From Streptomyces genisteinicus (GTDB lineage Bacteria; Actinomycetota; Actinomycetes; Streptomycetales; Streptomycetaceae), in NCBI RefSeq assembly GCF_014489615.1, contig NZ_CP060825.1, forward strand, positions 7,486,001-7,550,000: a stretch of DNA of 64,000 nucleotides, given 5' to 3'. The notes beneath the pieces were generated by a model. The model saw nothing but the letters and a program-made list of their open reading frames with translations, searched no databases and was not told where the DNA came from. Numbering within the stretch: position 1 is the stretch's first letter; each line of letters opens with the position of its first letter. The position numbers and the translations under genes were made by a program. Shown here piece after piece: positions 35,651 through 43,661 of this stretch.

Positions 35651-35961
35651 CCGTCCATCGTCCCGCCGGTGCGCGCGGCGCGCAGAACTCGGCAGTGCGG
35701 GGGCGGCCGCCCCGGCCCGCCCACCGTCGGCCCCTCCGTCCGCCCGTACACCGCCCGTCCGCCCACCGTCCGCCTTCACACCGCCCGCGCGCGGCCCGTC
35801 CGGCGGGCCGCGCGGCGTGATCCGGAGCCGCCGGAGGCGGTTTTCGGACGGTTCCGCGCATCCGGCATCCGCCGGTCCGGGGCGTCAGTAGCGTCCTGAT
35901 CACAGGCCGGCCGGCCGGTCACCCCCGGTCCGGCATCCGCGAGTTGAGGGAGTGAGCACCG

Positions 35962-36336
35962 ATGGTGAACGTCGAGACGTCTCTGAAAGAGGCGATGACC
36001 TCGATCGACGGCAGCGTGGGCGTCGCGCTGGTCGACTACACGAGCGGCATGGCCCTCGGCACGCTGGGCGGCGGGAAGGACCTGGACCTCACGGTCGCCG
36101 CGGCCGGCAACACCGATGTGATCCGGGCGAAGCTCCGGGCGATGGAGATGCTGGGGCTGAAGGAGGAGATCGAGGACGTGCTGATCACCCTCGGCAACCA
36201 GTACCACCTCATCCGGCTGCTCAGAGGCAAGGGCGGCAACGGTCTGTTCCTCTACATCGTCCTGGACAAGGGGAGGTCCAACCTCGCCATGGCCCGGCAC
36301 CAGCTCAAGCGCATCGAGGCGGATCTGGAGCTGTAG
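35962..36336 (+). CDS. Roadblock/LC7-like protein
   Basis: This 124-residue protein has the roadblock/LC7 fold seen in actinobacterial G-protein switch (conservon-like) proteins: VGVALVDYTSGMALGTLGGG at the N-terminus and a central helix VIRAKLRAMEMLG. Strands follow, ending in YHLIRLLRGKGGNGLFLYIV. Such proteins act as small regulators of Ras-like GTPases or gliding/sporulation circuits, but no GTPase gene is next to it. AGGGAG lies 9 nt before the ATG. The lower A/T content of the flanks makes its boundaries clear. Confidence 0.8.
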   Translation: MVNVETSLKEAMTSIDGSVGVALVDYTSGMALGTLGGGKDLDLTVAAAGNTDVIRAKLRAMEMLGLKEEIEDVLITLGNQYHLIRLLRGKGGNGLFLYIVLDKGRSNLAMARHQLKRIEADLEL

Positions 36337-36365
36337 CACGGCCGCGAACCGGCTCCGCATGCCCA

Positions 36366-36389
36366 CGAGTTGCACAAGTCTTCAACTCG
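36366..36389. promoter_or_regulatory. Candidate operator upstream of the ArsR-type gene
   Basis: CGAGTTG-N10-CAACTCG is an inverted repeat with 7-bp arms in AT-richer DNA, 136 bp before the ArsR-type start. It could be an operator, or a weak terminator of the roadblock gene. Confidence 0.35.
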
Positions 36390-36524
36390 GCACATCCGAA
36401 ATCGGTCAGTTGTGGGTGGGCGCGGAGCCGGAAGCGGCAGGATCATGGCGTCGGCCAACGGGCACCCGGCGGACCGGGCTGCCATCCCCCACCAGCGACC
36501 CGGACACGGCAGGAGCGTCGTCGC

Positions 36525-36863
36525 ATGCAGGTACCGCTGTACCAGGCCAAGGCGGAGTTCTTCCGCATGCTCGGGCACCCCGTGCGCATCCGGGTCCTGG
36601 AACTGCTCCAGAACGGCCCCGTACCCGTACGGGAACTGCTGTGCGAGATCGAGATCGAACCCTCCAACCTCTCCCAGCAGCTCGCGGTGCTGCGCCGGTC
36701 CGGCATCGTGGTCTCCATCCGCGACGGCTCCACCGTGAGCTACGCACTCGCGGGCGGCGACGTCGCCGAACTGCTGCGCGCAGCCCGCCGGATCCTCACC
36801 GAGCTCCTGGCGGGCCAGACCGAACTCCTCGCCGAACTCCGCCACGCCGACACCGCCGGATAG
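36525..36863 (+). CDS. ArsR-family transcriptional regulator
   Basis: This 112-residue winged-helix repressor is close to the minimal ArsR/SmtB length. The recognition helix lies in EIEIEPSNLSQQLAVLRRSG (about 45-64), followed by the wing IRDGSTVSYALAG. The single Cys in LLCEIE sits near the alpha-3 position, but it lacks the paired ELCVC-type arsenic site, so the signal is unlikely to be arsenite. AGGAG is 9 nt upstream of the ATG at 36525. The target gene is unclear: downstream is a GNAT gene on the same strand. Confidence 0.88.
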   Translation: MQVPLYQAKAEFFRMLGHPVRIRVLELLQNGPVPVRELLCEIEIEPSNLSQQLAVLRRSGIVVSIRDGSTVSYALAGGDVAELLRAARRILTELLAGQTELLAELRHADTAG

Positions 36864-36925
36864 CGCGCCGCCCGAGGGGCGGAGCGCCATCCGAAGGCGG
36901 CCGGCCGGGCGCGGTGCGGCTCTTG

Positions 36926-36939
36926 TGGGAGCGCTCCCG
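36926..36939. promoter_or_regulatory. LacI/CebR-like operator upstream of a GNAT gene
   Basis: TGGGAGCGCTCCCG matches the known Streptomyces CebR box TGGGAGCGCTCCCA at 13 of 14 positions. It lies 20 bp before the ATG at 36960, where a bound repressor would block transcription. Confidence 0.55.
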
Positions 36940-36959
36940 GAACGGCGATCATCGGGGCC

Positions 36960-37616
36960 ATGAGGCACTCCGCAGCCGCGCCCTCCGCGGGCACCCCGCA
37001 CATTCGCCGCTACCGGCCCGTGGACCGGGAGGCGTTCGCCGCCGTCTGCGTCGCCACCGCCCACGAGGGCGGGGACTCCGCGGCCCACTACCCGGACCGG
37101 GAGCTCATGCCCTCGGTCTTCGCCCACCCGTACGCCGAACTGGAGCCGGACTTCGCCTTCGTGCTGGACGACGGCACGGGCACCGCCGTCGGGTACGTGG
37201 TGGGGGCGCCGGACACCGCGCGCTTCGCCGAGAGGTTCCGTGCCGAGTGGCTGCCGTCCGCGGGCGCGCGCTTCCCGCTGCCCGTGGGGGAGCCCCGGAC
37301 CCCGTCCGACGAGATCGTCCTGCTGCTGCACCGCCCGGAGCGCATGGTCCGCCCCGAACTCGCCGGTCATCCCGCCCATCTGCACATCGACCTGCTGCCC
37401 GCCTGGCAGGGACGCGGCTGGGGGCGTGCGCTGATGCGGACGCTGCTCGACGCGCTCCATGCGGCGGGCGTTCCGGCGGTGCACCTGAGCATGGTGCAGG
37501 CGAACACCGGGGCCAGGGCGTTCTACGACCGTCTGGGCTTCCGGCCGCTGGCGGTGCCGGAGACCGCCCCGCTCTGGTACCTGGGCCGCCCGACGGCCCG
37601 CGACGCCTTCCTGTGA
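36960..37616 (+). CDS. GNAT-family N-acetyltransferase
   Basis: This 218-residue acetyl-CoA-dependent acyltransferase has the pyrophosphate-binding loop WQGRGWGRALM at about residues 149-159, preceded by the strand HLHIDLLP. The C-terminal NTGARAFYDRLGFRPL is the usual GNAT ending. Length and the N-terminal IRRYRPVDREAFAAVC start fit the family. No ribosome site is seen before the ATG at 36960. A CebR-like box overlaps the promoter region, hinting at sugar-linked control. The substrate is unknown. Confidence 0.87.
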   Translation: MRHSAAAPSAGTPHIRRYRPVDREAFAAVCVATAHEGGDSAAHYPDRELMPSVFAHPYAELEPDFAFVLDDGTGTAVGYVVGAPDTARFAERFRAEWLPSAGARFPLPVGEPRTPSDEIVLLLHRPERMVRPELAGHPAHLHIDLLPAWQGRGWGRALMRTLLDALHAAGVPAVHLSMVQANTGARAFYDRLGFRPLAVPETAPLWYLGRPTARDAFL

Positions 37617-37674
37617 CGGCCGGGCGCGGTGCCGGGCACTCCGCCGCCGCGCCCCGTGGATGCCGGGCGCCCGG

Positions 37675-38391
37675 TCAGCGGGCGCCCGGTGCGGGACGGC
37701 GGGGCGCGGTGTAGTGGTGGGCGCGCACCCGGCGCAGCCACGCCTCCGCCGGCGCTTCGTCGGGGTGGTCGGGCAGCGGGCTCTGTGCCTCGTCGAAGGC
37801 CCGTTCGTACGAGGCGAGCGACCGGAGCGCGTGCGCGGGCTCCTCGGCGACCCGTTCGCCGAACGCGCGGAAGGCGTCCGGGTCCTCCAGCCGGATCTCC
37901 AGGCGGCCCGTGGTGTACAGCCCCAGGCCCTGATGGCACAGCCGCTTGAGGTGGCGGGCGTGCTTGGCCGTGCGCGCACGCGCGCCGGCGGGCAGCGGCC
38001 CCGCCGCGGCCCGGTCGGTCAGCCGCTTGGCCTGCTGGGCGGCGTAGCCGAGATACGCGGCGCGCACCCGCCGCGCCGAGAGCAGCGACGAACGGATCGC
38101 GATGAGCTCGTCGCCCAGCGGGGTGCGCACCTCGTACAACTCGTCCGGCAGCCACACGAGTTCACCGGCGGTCGGATTGCCGCCGAGGGCGAGCCGGCAC
38201 CACTTCGCCGCCTCGTGCAGGGTGCGGTCGGGCGCGCTGGTGACGTGCGAGGCCCGCGGGGTGTGCAGTCCGTGGAACTCCTCGGTGGGCGCCGCGAACA
38301 CGCCGAGCCGGTCGATGTCCGAGCCTTCGTGGGCCAGGCCGTACGCGGTGGATCCGACGATGCCGGACAACAGGACGGTGTGCGGGGACAA
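37675..38391 (-). CDS. Predicted nucleotidyltransferase
   Basis: This 238-residue protein has the polymerase-beta-like nucleotidyltransferase signature GSTAYGLAHEGSDIDRLGV at residues 13-31 (G-S-x-x-Y-G and D-x-D metal ligands). A helical C-terminal part follows, with RRVRAAYLGYAAQQAKRL and KHARHLKRLCHQGLGLY. It resembles phage- and bacteria-encoded predicted nucleotidyltransferases of COG3541 type. The TTG start at 38391 is supported by GAGGAG 5 nt upstream; no ATG or GTG fits. Its biological substrate is not known. Confidence 0.82.
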   Translation of the reverse strand: MSPHTVLLSGIVGSTAYGLAHEGSDIDRLGVFAAPTEEFHGLHTPRASHVTSAPDRTLHEAAKWCRLALGGNPTAGELVWLPDELYEVRTPLGDELIAIRSSLLSARRVRAAYLGYAAQQAKRLTDRAAAGPLPAGARARTAKHARHLKRLCHQGLGLYTTGRLEIRLEDPDAFRAFGERVAEEPAHALRSLASYERAFDEAQSPLPDHPDEAPAEAWLRRVRAHHYTAPRRPAPGAR

Positions 38392-38512
38392 GGCTGCTCC
38401 TCGGTGCTGTCGCGGGCGCGGACCGGCCGGAACCGCTCCCGTGCAGGATGGCCCGGAGCAGGTGTCGTCCGCCTCCGGATTTCCGGGCCGGCCCGCGGGG
38501 ACCGCCGGGGCG

Positions 38513-39337
38513 TCAGCCCAGTTCGTCCGGGTGCGGTCCCGTGCGCAGGCCGCGGTCGAGGCCGGCGACGGCGGTCATCTCCGCGTCCGAGAGCGCGAAG
38601 TCGAACACGTCGAGGTTCTCGCGGATCCGGGCCGGGGTGACCGACTTCGGGATCACGACGTTGCCCAGCTGGAGATGCCAGCGCAGCACGACCTGGGCGG
38701 GGGACTTGCCGTGCCGGGCGGCGATCCCGGTGAGCGCGTCCTCTTCGAGGACGGCGCCCTGGGCGAGCGGACTCCATGCCTCCGTCGCGATCCCGAGTTC
38801 GGCGTGCAGCGTGCGCAGTTCGGCCTGCTGGAGGCCCGGGTGGAGCTCGATCTGGTTGACCGCCGGGACCAGGGAGGCGCCGTCGAGGAGCCGGCGCAGA
38901 TGGGCGGGGCCGAAGTTGGAGACGCCCGCCGTGCGCACCCGCCCGTCGGCCACCAGCTTCTCGACGGCCCGCCACGACTCCCGGTAGAGGTCCTGCGCCG
39001 GGGCCGGCCAGTGGATCAGGTAGAGGTCGACGTGGTCGAGGCCGAGTGCGGCGAGGCTGGTGTCGAACGCCCTCAGGGTGGCGTCGTAGCCCTGGTCGTC
39101 GTTCCACAACTTGGTGGTGACGAACAGCTCCTCGCGCGGGATGCCGGAGGACGCCAGCGCCCGGCCGACGCCGCGCTCGTTGCCGTAGACGGCGGCGGTG
39201 TCGACGGAGCGGTAGCCGGCTTCCAGGGCGGCCGAGACCGCGGCGGTGGTCTCGTCGTCGGGGACCTGGAACACGCCGAAGCCGAGCTGCGGAATCCGGG
39301 CGCCATTGTTGAGCAGGACGGTGGGGACGGTGGTCAT
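38513..39337 (-). CDS. Aldo/keto reductase
   Basis: This 274-residue NADPH-dependent oxidoreductase of the AKR5-like group shows the catalytic tetrad: Asp and Tyr in DTAAVYGNE (about 46-54), Lys in TTKLWND (about 74-80) and His in LIHWPAP (about 107-113). The cofactor segment PKSVTPARIRENLDVFDF is near the C-terminus. Family enzymes reduce aldehydes and ketones, including 2,5-diketo-gluconate. A long inverted repeat TTGCATG/CATGCAA flanks its upstream region at 39358-39364 and 39406-39412. Confidence 0.93.
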   Translation of the reverse strand: MTTVPTVLLNNGARIPQLGFGVFQVPDDETTAAVSAALEAGYRSVDTAAVYGNERGVGRALASSGIPREELFVTTKLWNDDQGYDATLRAFDTSLAALGLDHVDLYLIHWPAPAQDLYRESWRAVEKLVADGRVRTAGVSNFGPAHLRRLLDGASLVPAVNQIELHPGLQQAELRTLHAELGIATEAWSPLAQGAVLEEDALTGIAARHGKSPAQVVLRWHLQLGNVVIPKSVTPARIRENLDVFDFALSDAEMTAVAGLDRGLRTGPHPDELG

Positions 39338-39478
39338 CGCACTGATCCTTGTGTCGATTGCATGAGGCGGTTACGTTCGTCGACAATAATTGCAGACGCG
39401 GGTTACATGCAAACGCTGCGCGTGCGGACCGCGCCGGTGCGGTGCCCCGGCCGGGGCACCGCACCGCGACGGGACCGG

Positions 39479-40465
39479 TCAGTGGGCGCCGTCCAGCCGG
39501 GCGCGCTGCGCCGGGGTCAGTTCGAGGTCGACAGCCGCGAGGTTCTCCTCCAGCTGGGCCACGGACGAGACGCCCACCAGCGGTACCACCGGCACCTCGC
39601 CGCCGATCAGCCACGACAGCACCACCTGGTTCGCCGTGGCCCCGGTCTCCGCGGCCACCTCCCGCAGGGCCTCGAGCCGCGCGGGAGTGCCGGCGTGGTC
39701 GAGGTCCGGGCCGAGCGGCTTGTCGCTGCGGACGTAGGCGCCGGCGAGCAGCGGCGTGTACGCCACCAGGGTCAGTGCGGGTTCCGCCCGCACATAGCTG
39801 AGGAGGTCACCGCTGGTCACCCCGTACGCACCGTCGGGGGAGAGCGCGTCCGGCAGGTCCGTGCGCCGGCGCAGGTAGCTGTGGCTGTACTGGAGGACCT
39901 CGAAACCGGGCAGACCCGCCGCGGCGGCCGCGGCACGCGCCCGCTCCACCTTCCACGTCCAGTGGTTGCTGACACCGAGCAGGCCGACGGAGCCCTCCTC
40001 GACCAGCGCGGCGAACCCCTCCACGGTCTCCGTCAGCGGCGTGGACGGGTCCTCTATGTGCGCGTACATCAGATCGAGCCGGTCCATGCCGAGGCGCTCA
40101 CGGCTCTGCTCCGCGGCCTCCCGCAGGGTCCGCGCCGACAGGCCCTCGCGGTTCTCGACGAAGCCGGTCCCGGGGGCGAGCGGACGCGCGCCCGCCTTCG
40201 TCGCGATCACCACCTCGTCCCCGGCACCGCTGCTGCGCCGCCACCGCCCGATCACGCTCTCGCTCGCACCGCCCTGGCTGCCGTCCTCCCAGTAGGCGTA
40301 GTTGTTCGACGTGTCGATGAACGTTCCGCCCGCCTCGACGTACCGGTCCAGGATGGCGAACGACGTCTTCTCGTCGGTACGCGTGCCGAACAGCATCGCC
40401 CCGAGGCTGAGCACGCTGACCCGCCGGCTGGTCGCGGGGTCGCTGCCGATCATGCGGTACTTCAT
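39479..40465 (-). CDS. Aldo/keto reductase, second type
   Basis: This 328-residue (beta/alpha)8 NADP(H) oxidoreductase has Asp and Tyr in FIDTSNNYAYW (about 43-53), Lys in IATKAGARP (about 84-92) and His in YAHIEDPSTP. The C-terminal VPLVGVSSVAQLEENLAAV supplies the phosphate-binding loop. It is a different subfamily from the reductase at 38513-39337 and is not its recent duplicate. The ATG at 40465 follows GGAGAGGG. A MerR-type promoter with a 17-bp dyad precedes it, though no MerR gene is adjacent. Confidence 0.92.
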   Translation of the reverse strand: MKYRMIGSDPATSRRVSVLSLGAMLFGTRTDEKTSFAILDRYVEAGGTFIDTSNNYAYWEDGSQGGASESVIGRWRRSSGAGDEVVIATKAGARPLAPGTGFVENREGLSARTLREAAEQSRERLGMDRLDLMYAHIEDPSTPLTETVEGFAALVEEGSVGLLGVSNHWTWKVERARAAAAAAGLPGFEVLQYSHSYLRRRTDLPDALSPDGAYGVTSGDLLSYVRAEPALTLVAYTPLLAGAYVRSDKPLGPDLDHAGTPARLEALREVAAETGATANQVVLSWLIGGEVPVVPLVGVSSVAQLEENLAAVDLELTPAQRARLDGAH

Positions 40466-40516
40466 GGGGGAGCCCTCTCCTCGTGCCGCGCCCGACTGCC
40501 GCGGCCTCGGAGGGAA

Positions 40517-40546
40517 CACTCCCTGTTGGAGTGCACGCGAAGTCAA
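40517..40546 (-). promoter_or_regulatory. MerR-type promoter upstream of the aldo/keto reductase
   Basis: On the minus strand TTGACT (40541-40546) is followed 19 bp later by GAGTGT as a weak -10. The dyad CACTCC-N5-GGAGTG (40517-40533) lies at the spacer end. Long spacing and dyad are typical of MerR-controlled promoters in Streptomyces. Confidence 0.55.
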
Positions 40547-40763
40547 GCGCCCGCCCCGAGGCGGCGGTCGGCACGGCGAAGGCCGGCCGGTTCGGGCGGT
40601 CCGGCCGCGAGCCCGCACCCCGGCCGACGGCCCCCGCACCGACCGCGGTCGACGTGCACGGCACACCGCCGGGCCGTCGGCGCCCGGCCCTGGAGCGCTG
40701 CCCGGCCCGCACGCGAAGGAGGCGCCCCGGTGGCCGGCCGCCGGGCCCGCGGAGCGCTCCGGG

Positions 40764-42725
40764 TCACGGCGTCCCGGTGTGCGGGCGCGCCGGAGTGTGC
40801 AGCAGTTCGGCGAGACCGCGCCGGGTGGCGGCGATGACCACCCGGTCCTCCGGCCGCAGGACGTAGCCGGGATGCACGTCCCAGAGCAGCTGCGGCTCGT
40901 CGCCGCCGTGCTGCACCGCGCCCAGGTCGGGGTGACGGGCCGCCGGCACAGCCGTGTCCAGTGCCAGGATCCGCCACGCCCCGGGACGGAACGCCTCGGC
41001 CACCGTCCGTCCCTCGAACTCGGGCGTACCGCCCACCAGGACGACCGCGAACAGCAGGACCCGCCGCTCGACCGGCACGGCGCCGAGCACATGACGGCCC
41101 ATCATCGCCGCGGCGAACGCCGGCGCGGCCAGGTGTGTGACGCTGCGGCTGCGGGTGACGGCGCCGGGGTGCGCCGCCCGCAGCGTGCGGTGGACGGCCG
41201 TGGCGAACTCGTCGTCGTACACGCGCAGCGCCACCCGCAGATCGGGCTTGACCGTGCGGGCGTAGAGCGTCGCCTCCAGGTTGGTGGTGTCGGAACTGGT
41301 GAGGGCGAGCAGCGTGTGCGCGCGGTGGACCTTGGCCGCCTCCAGCACCCCCTCCTCGGTGACGTCGCCGAGGACCACCGGCACCCCGAGGCTGCGCGCC
41401 AGCGCGATGCCCCGGGCCTCGGGATCCTCCTCCACGCACACCACCGGGATGTCCAGCTCCCGCAGACGCGCCAGCACCCGGGCGCCGATCTTGCCCAGCC
41501 CCAGCAGCACGATGTGACCCGAGAGCCCCCGCGGCGGCCTGCGCAGCGCCCCCGTGGCCCGGAAGGTGCCCAGCGCCTCGAGCGCGCCGGCGACCAGCAG
41601 CGGCAGCAGCGCCAGGCCCACCAGCCCCGCCAGCAGTTGCAGCACCTGACGGGTCGTCGACTCGCCGACGGCGGGATCGCCGATCGCGAACAGGTCGAGC
41701 AGCGTCAGGTACGTGGCGTGCACCGGATCGGCCGCGGTGAGCACCGACGCCGTCACGCTCAGCGCCAGCACCGAGGCGACGATGCCGGCCAGCGCCCAGC
41801 GCAGCCGCCGCGAGAACACCGTGCCGAGCGGCGCGCCCCGCCCCGCGAGGCGCCGCGGGGGCAGCGCCGGGCCAGCGTGCCGCACGGTCTCCAGGACGAC
41901 CGTGCCCCGGTCCGCCGCGTCCCGGACGGTCGCGTCGTCGGGCAGCAGCAGCGGCCTGCGGGAGCCGCTCGCATCCGCTCCCTCGGGACCTTCCGAGCCC
42001 TCCGAACCTGCGGGGTCCGAGGTCGACGACGAGAGCAGCGCCAGTGTGCACAGTCCGGGGTCCGGCGTCTCACCGGGACGGGAGGGGGCGCGCTCGACGG
42101 CCCGCAGCAGCAGCCCGTCGGCCTGGACGACCTTGCTCGTGCCGCCCGCCGCGGTCGCGGCGAGCGCCGGCGCCGCGGTGTCCGCGTCGGAGAGCACCGT
42201 GGTCGACGCGTCGAGGAAGGCCCGGTCCACGCCGGGCATCGCCAGCAGGGCCGCCTGGTCCAGGAGTTCCTCCATGTGCTGGCCCAGCTTGCGGTTGTAC
42301 ATCCGCACCACCAGGCGCAGCCCCGGGCTGAGCCGCCGTGCCGCGAGGGCGGCCCGCAGGTTCACCTCGTCGTCCTCGTAGAGCAGCGCCAGCGACGCCG
42401 CCCGGTCCACCCCGGCCCGCAGCAGCGCCTCCTCGGAGGGCGCGGCCGACAGGACCTCCTCCAGGGGCAGCCGCAGCCCGCCGCTCGTGTCGTCGGGCGA
42501 CGGCGCGGGCCGCCGCAGCGCGGTCACGCCGGACCGGCCCGCCCGCGGGACCCGGGGCGGAGCGCCGTCCTGCCCGCCGGACAGCGCGTCGGGCACGACC
42601 AGGACCACGTGGGCCCGGTAGACGTCCTGGAGTTCCGCGGCCAGCCGGTGGGCGAGGGAGTCGTCCCCGCAGACCACCATGTGGCCTGCCGGGCGGCCGC
42701 CCCGGATGTGCTGCGGCACCGTCAT
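40764..42725 (-). CDS. RCK/TrkA-N domain ion-channel-like protein
   Basis: This 653-residue membrane protein has two NAD-binding TrkA-N (RCK) domains, one before and one after a two-helix membrane core. The first Rossmann domain begins GHMVVCGDDSLAHRLAAEL (about 16-34). The membrane segments are at about 318-340 and 365-390, with a short re-entrant-like TLLDLFAIGDPAVGE between. The second RCK begins GHIVLLGLGKIGARVLARL (about 400). This suggests a 2TM/1P potassium-type channel gated by NAD(P), but the TVGYG filter is not recognisable. The start is at ATG 42725 after GGGGG. Longer open frames upstream are shadows. Confidence 0.82.
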   Translation of the reverse strand: MTVPQHIRGGRPAGHMVVCGDDSLAHRLAAELQDVYRAHVVLVVPDALSGGQDGAPPRVPRAGRSGVTALRRPAPSPDDTSGGLRLPLEEVLSAAPSEEALLRAGVDRAASLALLYEDDEVNLRAALAARRLSPGLRLVVRMYNRKLGQHMEELLDQAALLAMPGVDRAFLDASTTVLSDADTAAPALAATAAGGTSKVVQADGLLLRAVERAPSRPGETPDPGLCTLALLSSSTSDPAGSEGSEGPEGADASGSRRPLLLPDDATVRDAADRGTVVLETVRHAGPALPPRRLAGRGAPLGTVFSRRLRWALAGIVASVLALSVTASVLTAADPVHATYLTLLDLFAIGDPAVGESTTRQVLQLLAGLVGLALLPLLVAGALEALGTFRATGALRRPPRGLSGHIVLLGLGKIGARVLARLRELDIPVVCVEEDPEARGIALARSLGVPVVLGDVTEEGVLEAAKVHRAHTLLALTSSDTTNLEATLYARTVKPDLRVALRVYDDEFATAVHRTLRAAHPGAVTRSRSVTHLAAPAFAAAMMGRHVLGAVPVERRVLLFAVVLVGGTPEFEGRTVAEAFRPGAWRILALDTAVPAARHPDLGAVQHGGDEPQLLWDVHPGYVLRPEDRVVIAATRRGLAELLHTPARPHTGTP

Positions 42726-43641
42726 GTCCGTCCCCCTTCGTCCGCCGGCCCACCGCCGGCACCCCCGACCGCCGGCACACGCCTGCCGCGCCCGAACCGG
42801 GCGTTCGCAAGCCGGGCGTGCGCGGTGGCGCGTGCCACGGCCACGAGCCGGGCCGCAGGCGCTCCGCGGCGGCCGTCGCGCGGTGCGCCTCGTGGGCAGC
42901 GGCCCCGCTGACTGCCCTGCCCGGCACGGCAGTTGTGTGCTGTCCGGGCAAGCCTCCCATCTGCCCGGACACCCGCGCACTTCCCGATCCCGGCAATCAC
43001 GGCGGGCCCCGGGTGCCGTCGTCGCACGCGGAGCCACGGGCCGCCCCGGGGCGGCGCCTCGCCCGCCGGGGGGCCACCCGGTCCGCCCGCGCCGGGCCCT
43101 CGACGGGCCCTGGGGCGGGCCGCAACCGGCTTCCTGGTGCGCGGGCCCGGCACGCCCTTCTCGGCCAGGGCCTCTCGTCCGGTTCCCGGCGGGCTCGCGT
43201 GCGCCGGCACGCACTCCGCAGGCTTCCGCGGCGAGGTGCGCCCGTGCCGCGTTGCCGTCGGCCGCGGAGGCTCCGCGCGGACTCCCGGTCGGGAGGTGCC
43301 CCCCGTCCCCCGCGGGCGAATCGCACGCACCGGACCTCTCGCCGGGCCCGGAGGGCAGGGGGACCCCGCGCCGATCCGGCCTGCTCCCAGCGGAGGACCC
43401 ACGCGCCGGGCGCCCCCCGTGCGCGTCGTCGGAGTCGTCCGAGTGCACCCGGTGAGAGCGTGCCTCCGCCCGGCGGCCCCGCACCCCGGACGCCGCTCCC
43501 GCGTCACGCCCTGCGCGACACGCTCTCCGCGACACGCCCTGCACGTCGCGCGCCGCCCCTTCCGGCCCGCGGAGGAGTGAGCACTCCGCAGGCTTCCCGG
43601 CGGCAGAACGACGCAGGTGACACGCATCGATCGTGCGTCGG
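42726..43641. other. Intergenic region, 916 bp, no gene recognised
   Basis: Several open frames cross this stretch, but all are rich in Arg, Pro and Gly without codon-position bias or known motifs. A 17-bp direct repeat, GCACTCCGCAGGCTTCC, occurs at about 43208 and 43580. The promoters of the channel gene (minus) and the LitR-like gene (plus) must lie at its ends. A lost gene is possible but not shown. Confidence 0.4.
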
Positions 43642-43655
43642 ACTCTCGGTAGAGT
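43642..43655. promoter_or_regulatory. Candidate LitR operator/promoter
   Basis: ACTCT-CGGT-AGAGT is an inverted repeat whose right half forms a -10-like TAGAGT (43650-43655). The ATG follows 7 bases later at 43662 without a ribosome site, so the transcript may be leaderless and self-repressed. Confidence 0.5.
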
Positions 43656-43661
43656 GGCCAC

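Noticed and set aside
39358..39412. Inverted repeat TTGCATG ... CATGCAA upstream of an aldo/keto reductase as an operator
   Set aside because: The arms are 41 bp apart and the site has no supporting promoter placement, so it is mentioned with the gene only.
42726..43661. Possible missing gene in the 0.9-kb gap before the LitR-like gene
   Set aside because: No frame shows codon-position bias, motifs or a good start. It is reported as intergenic.
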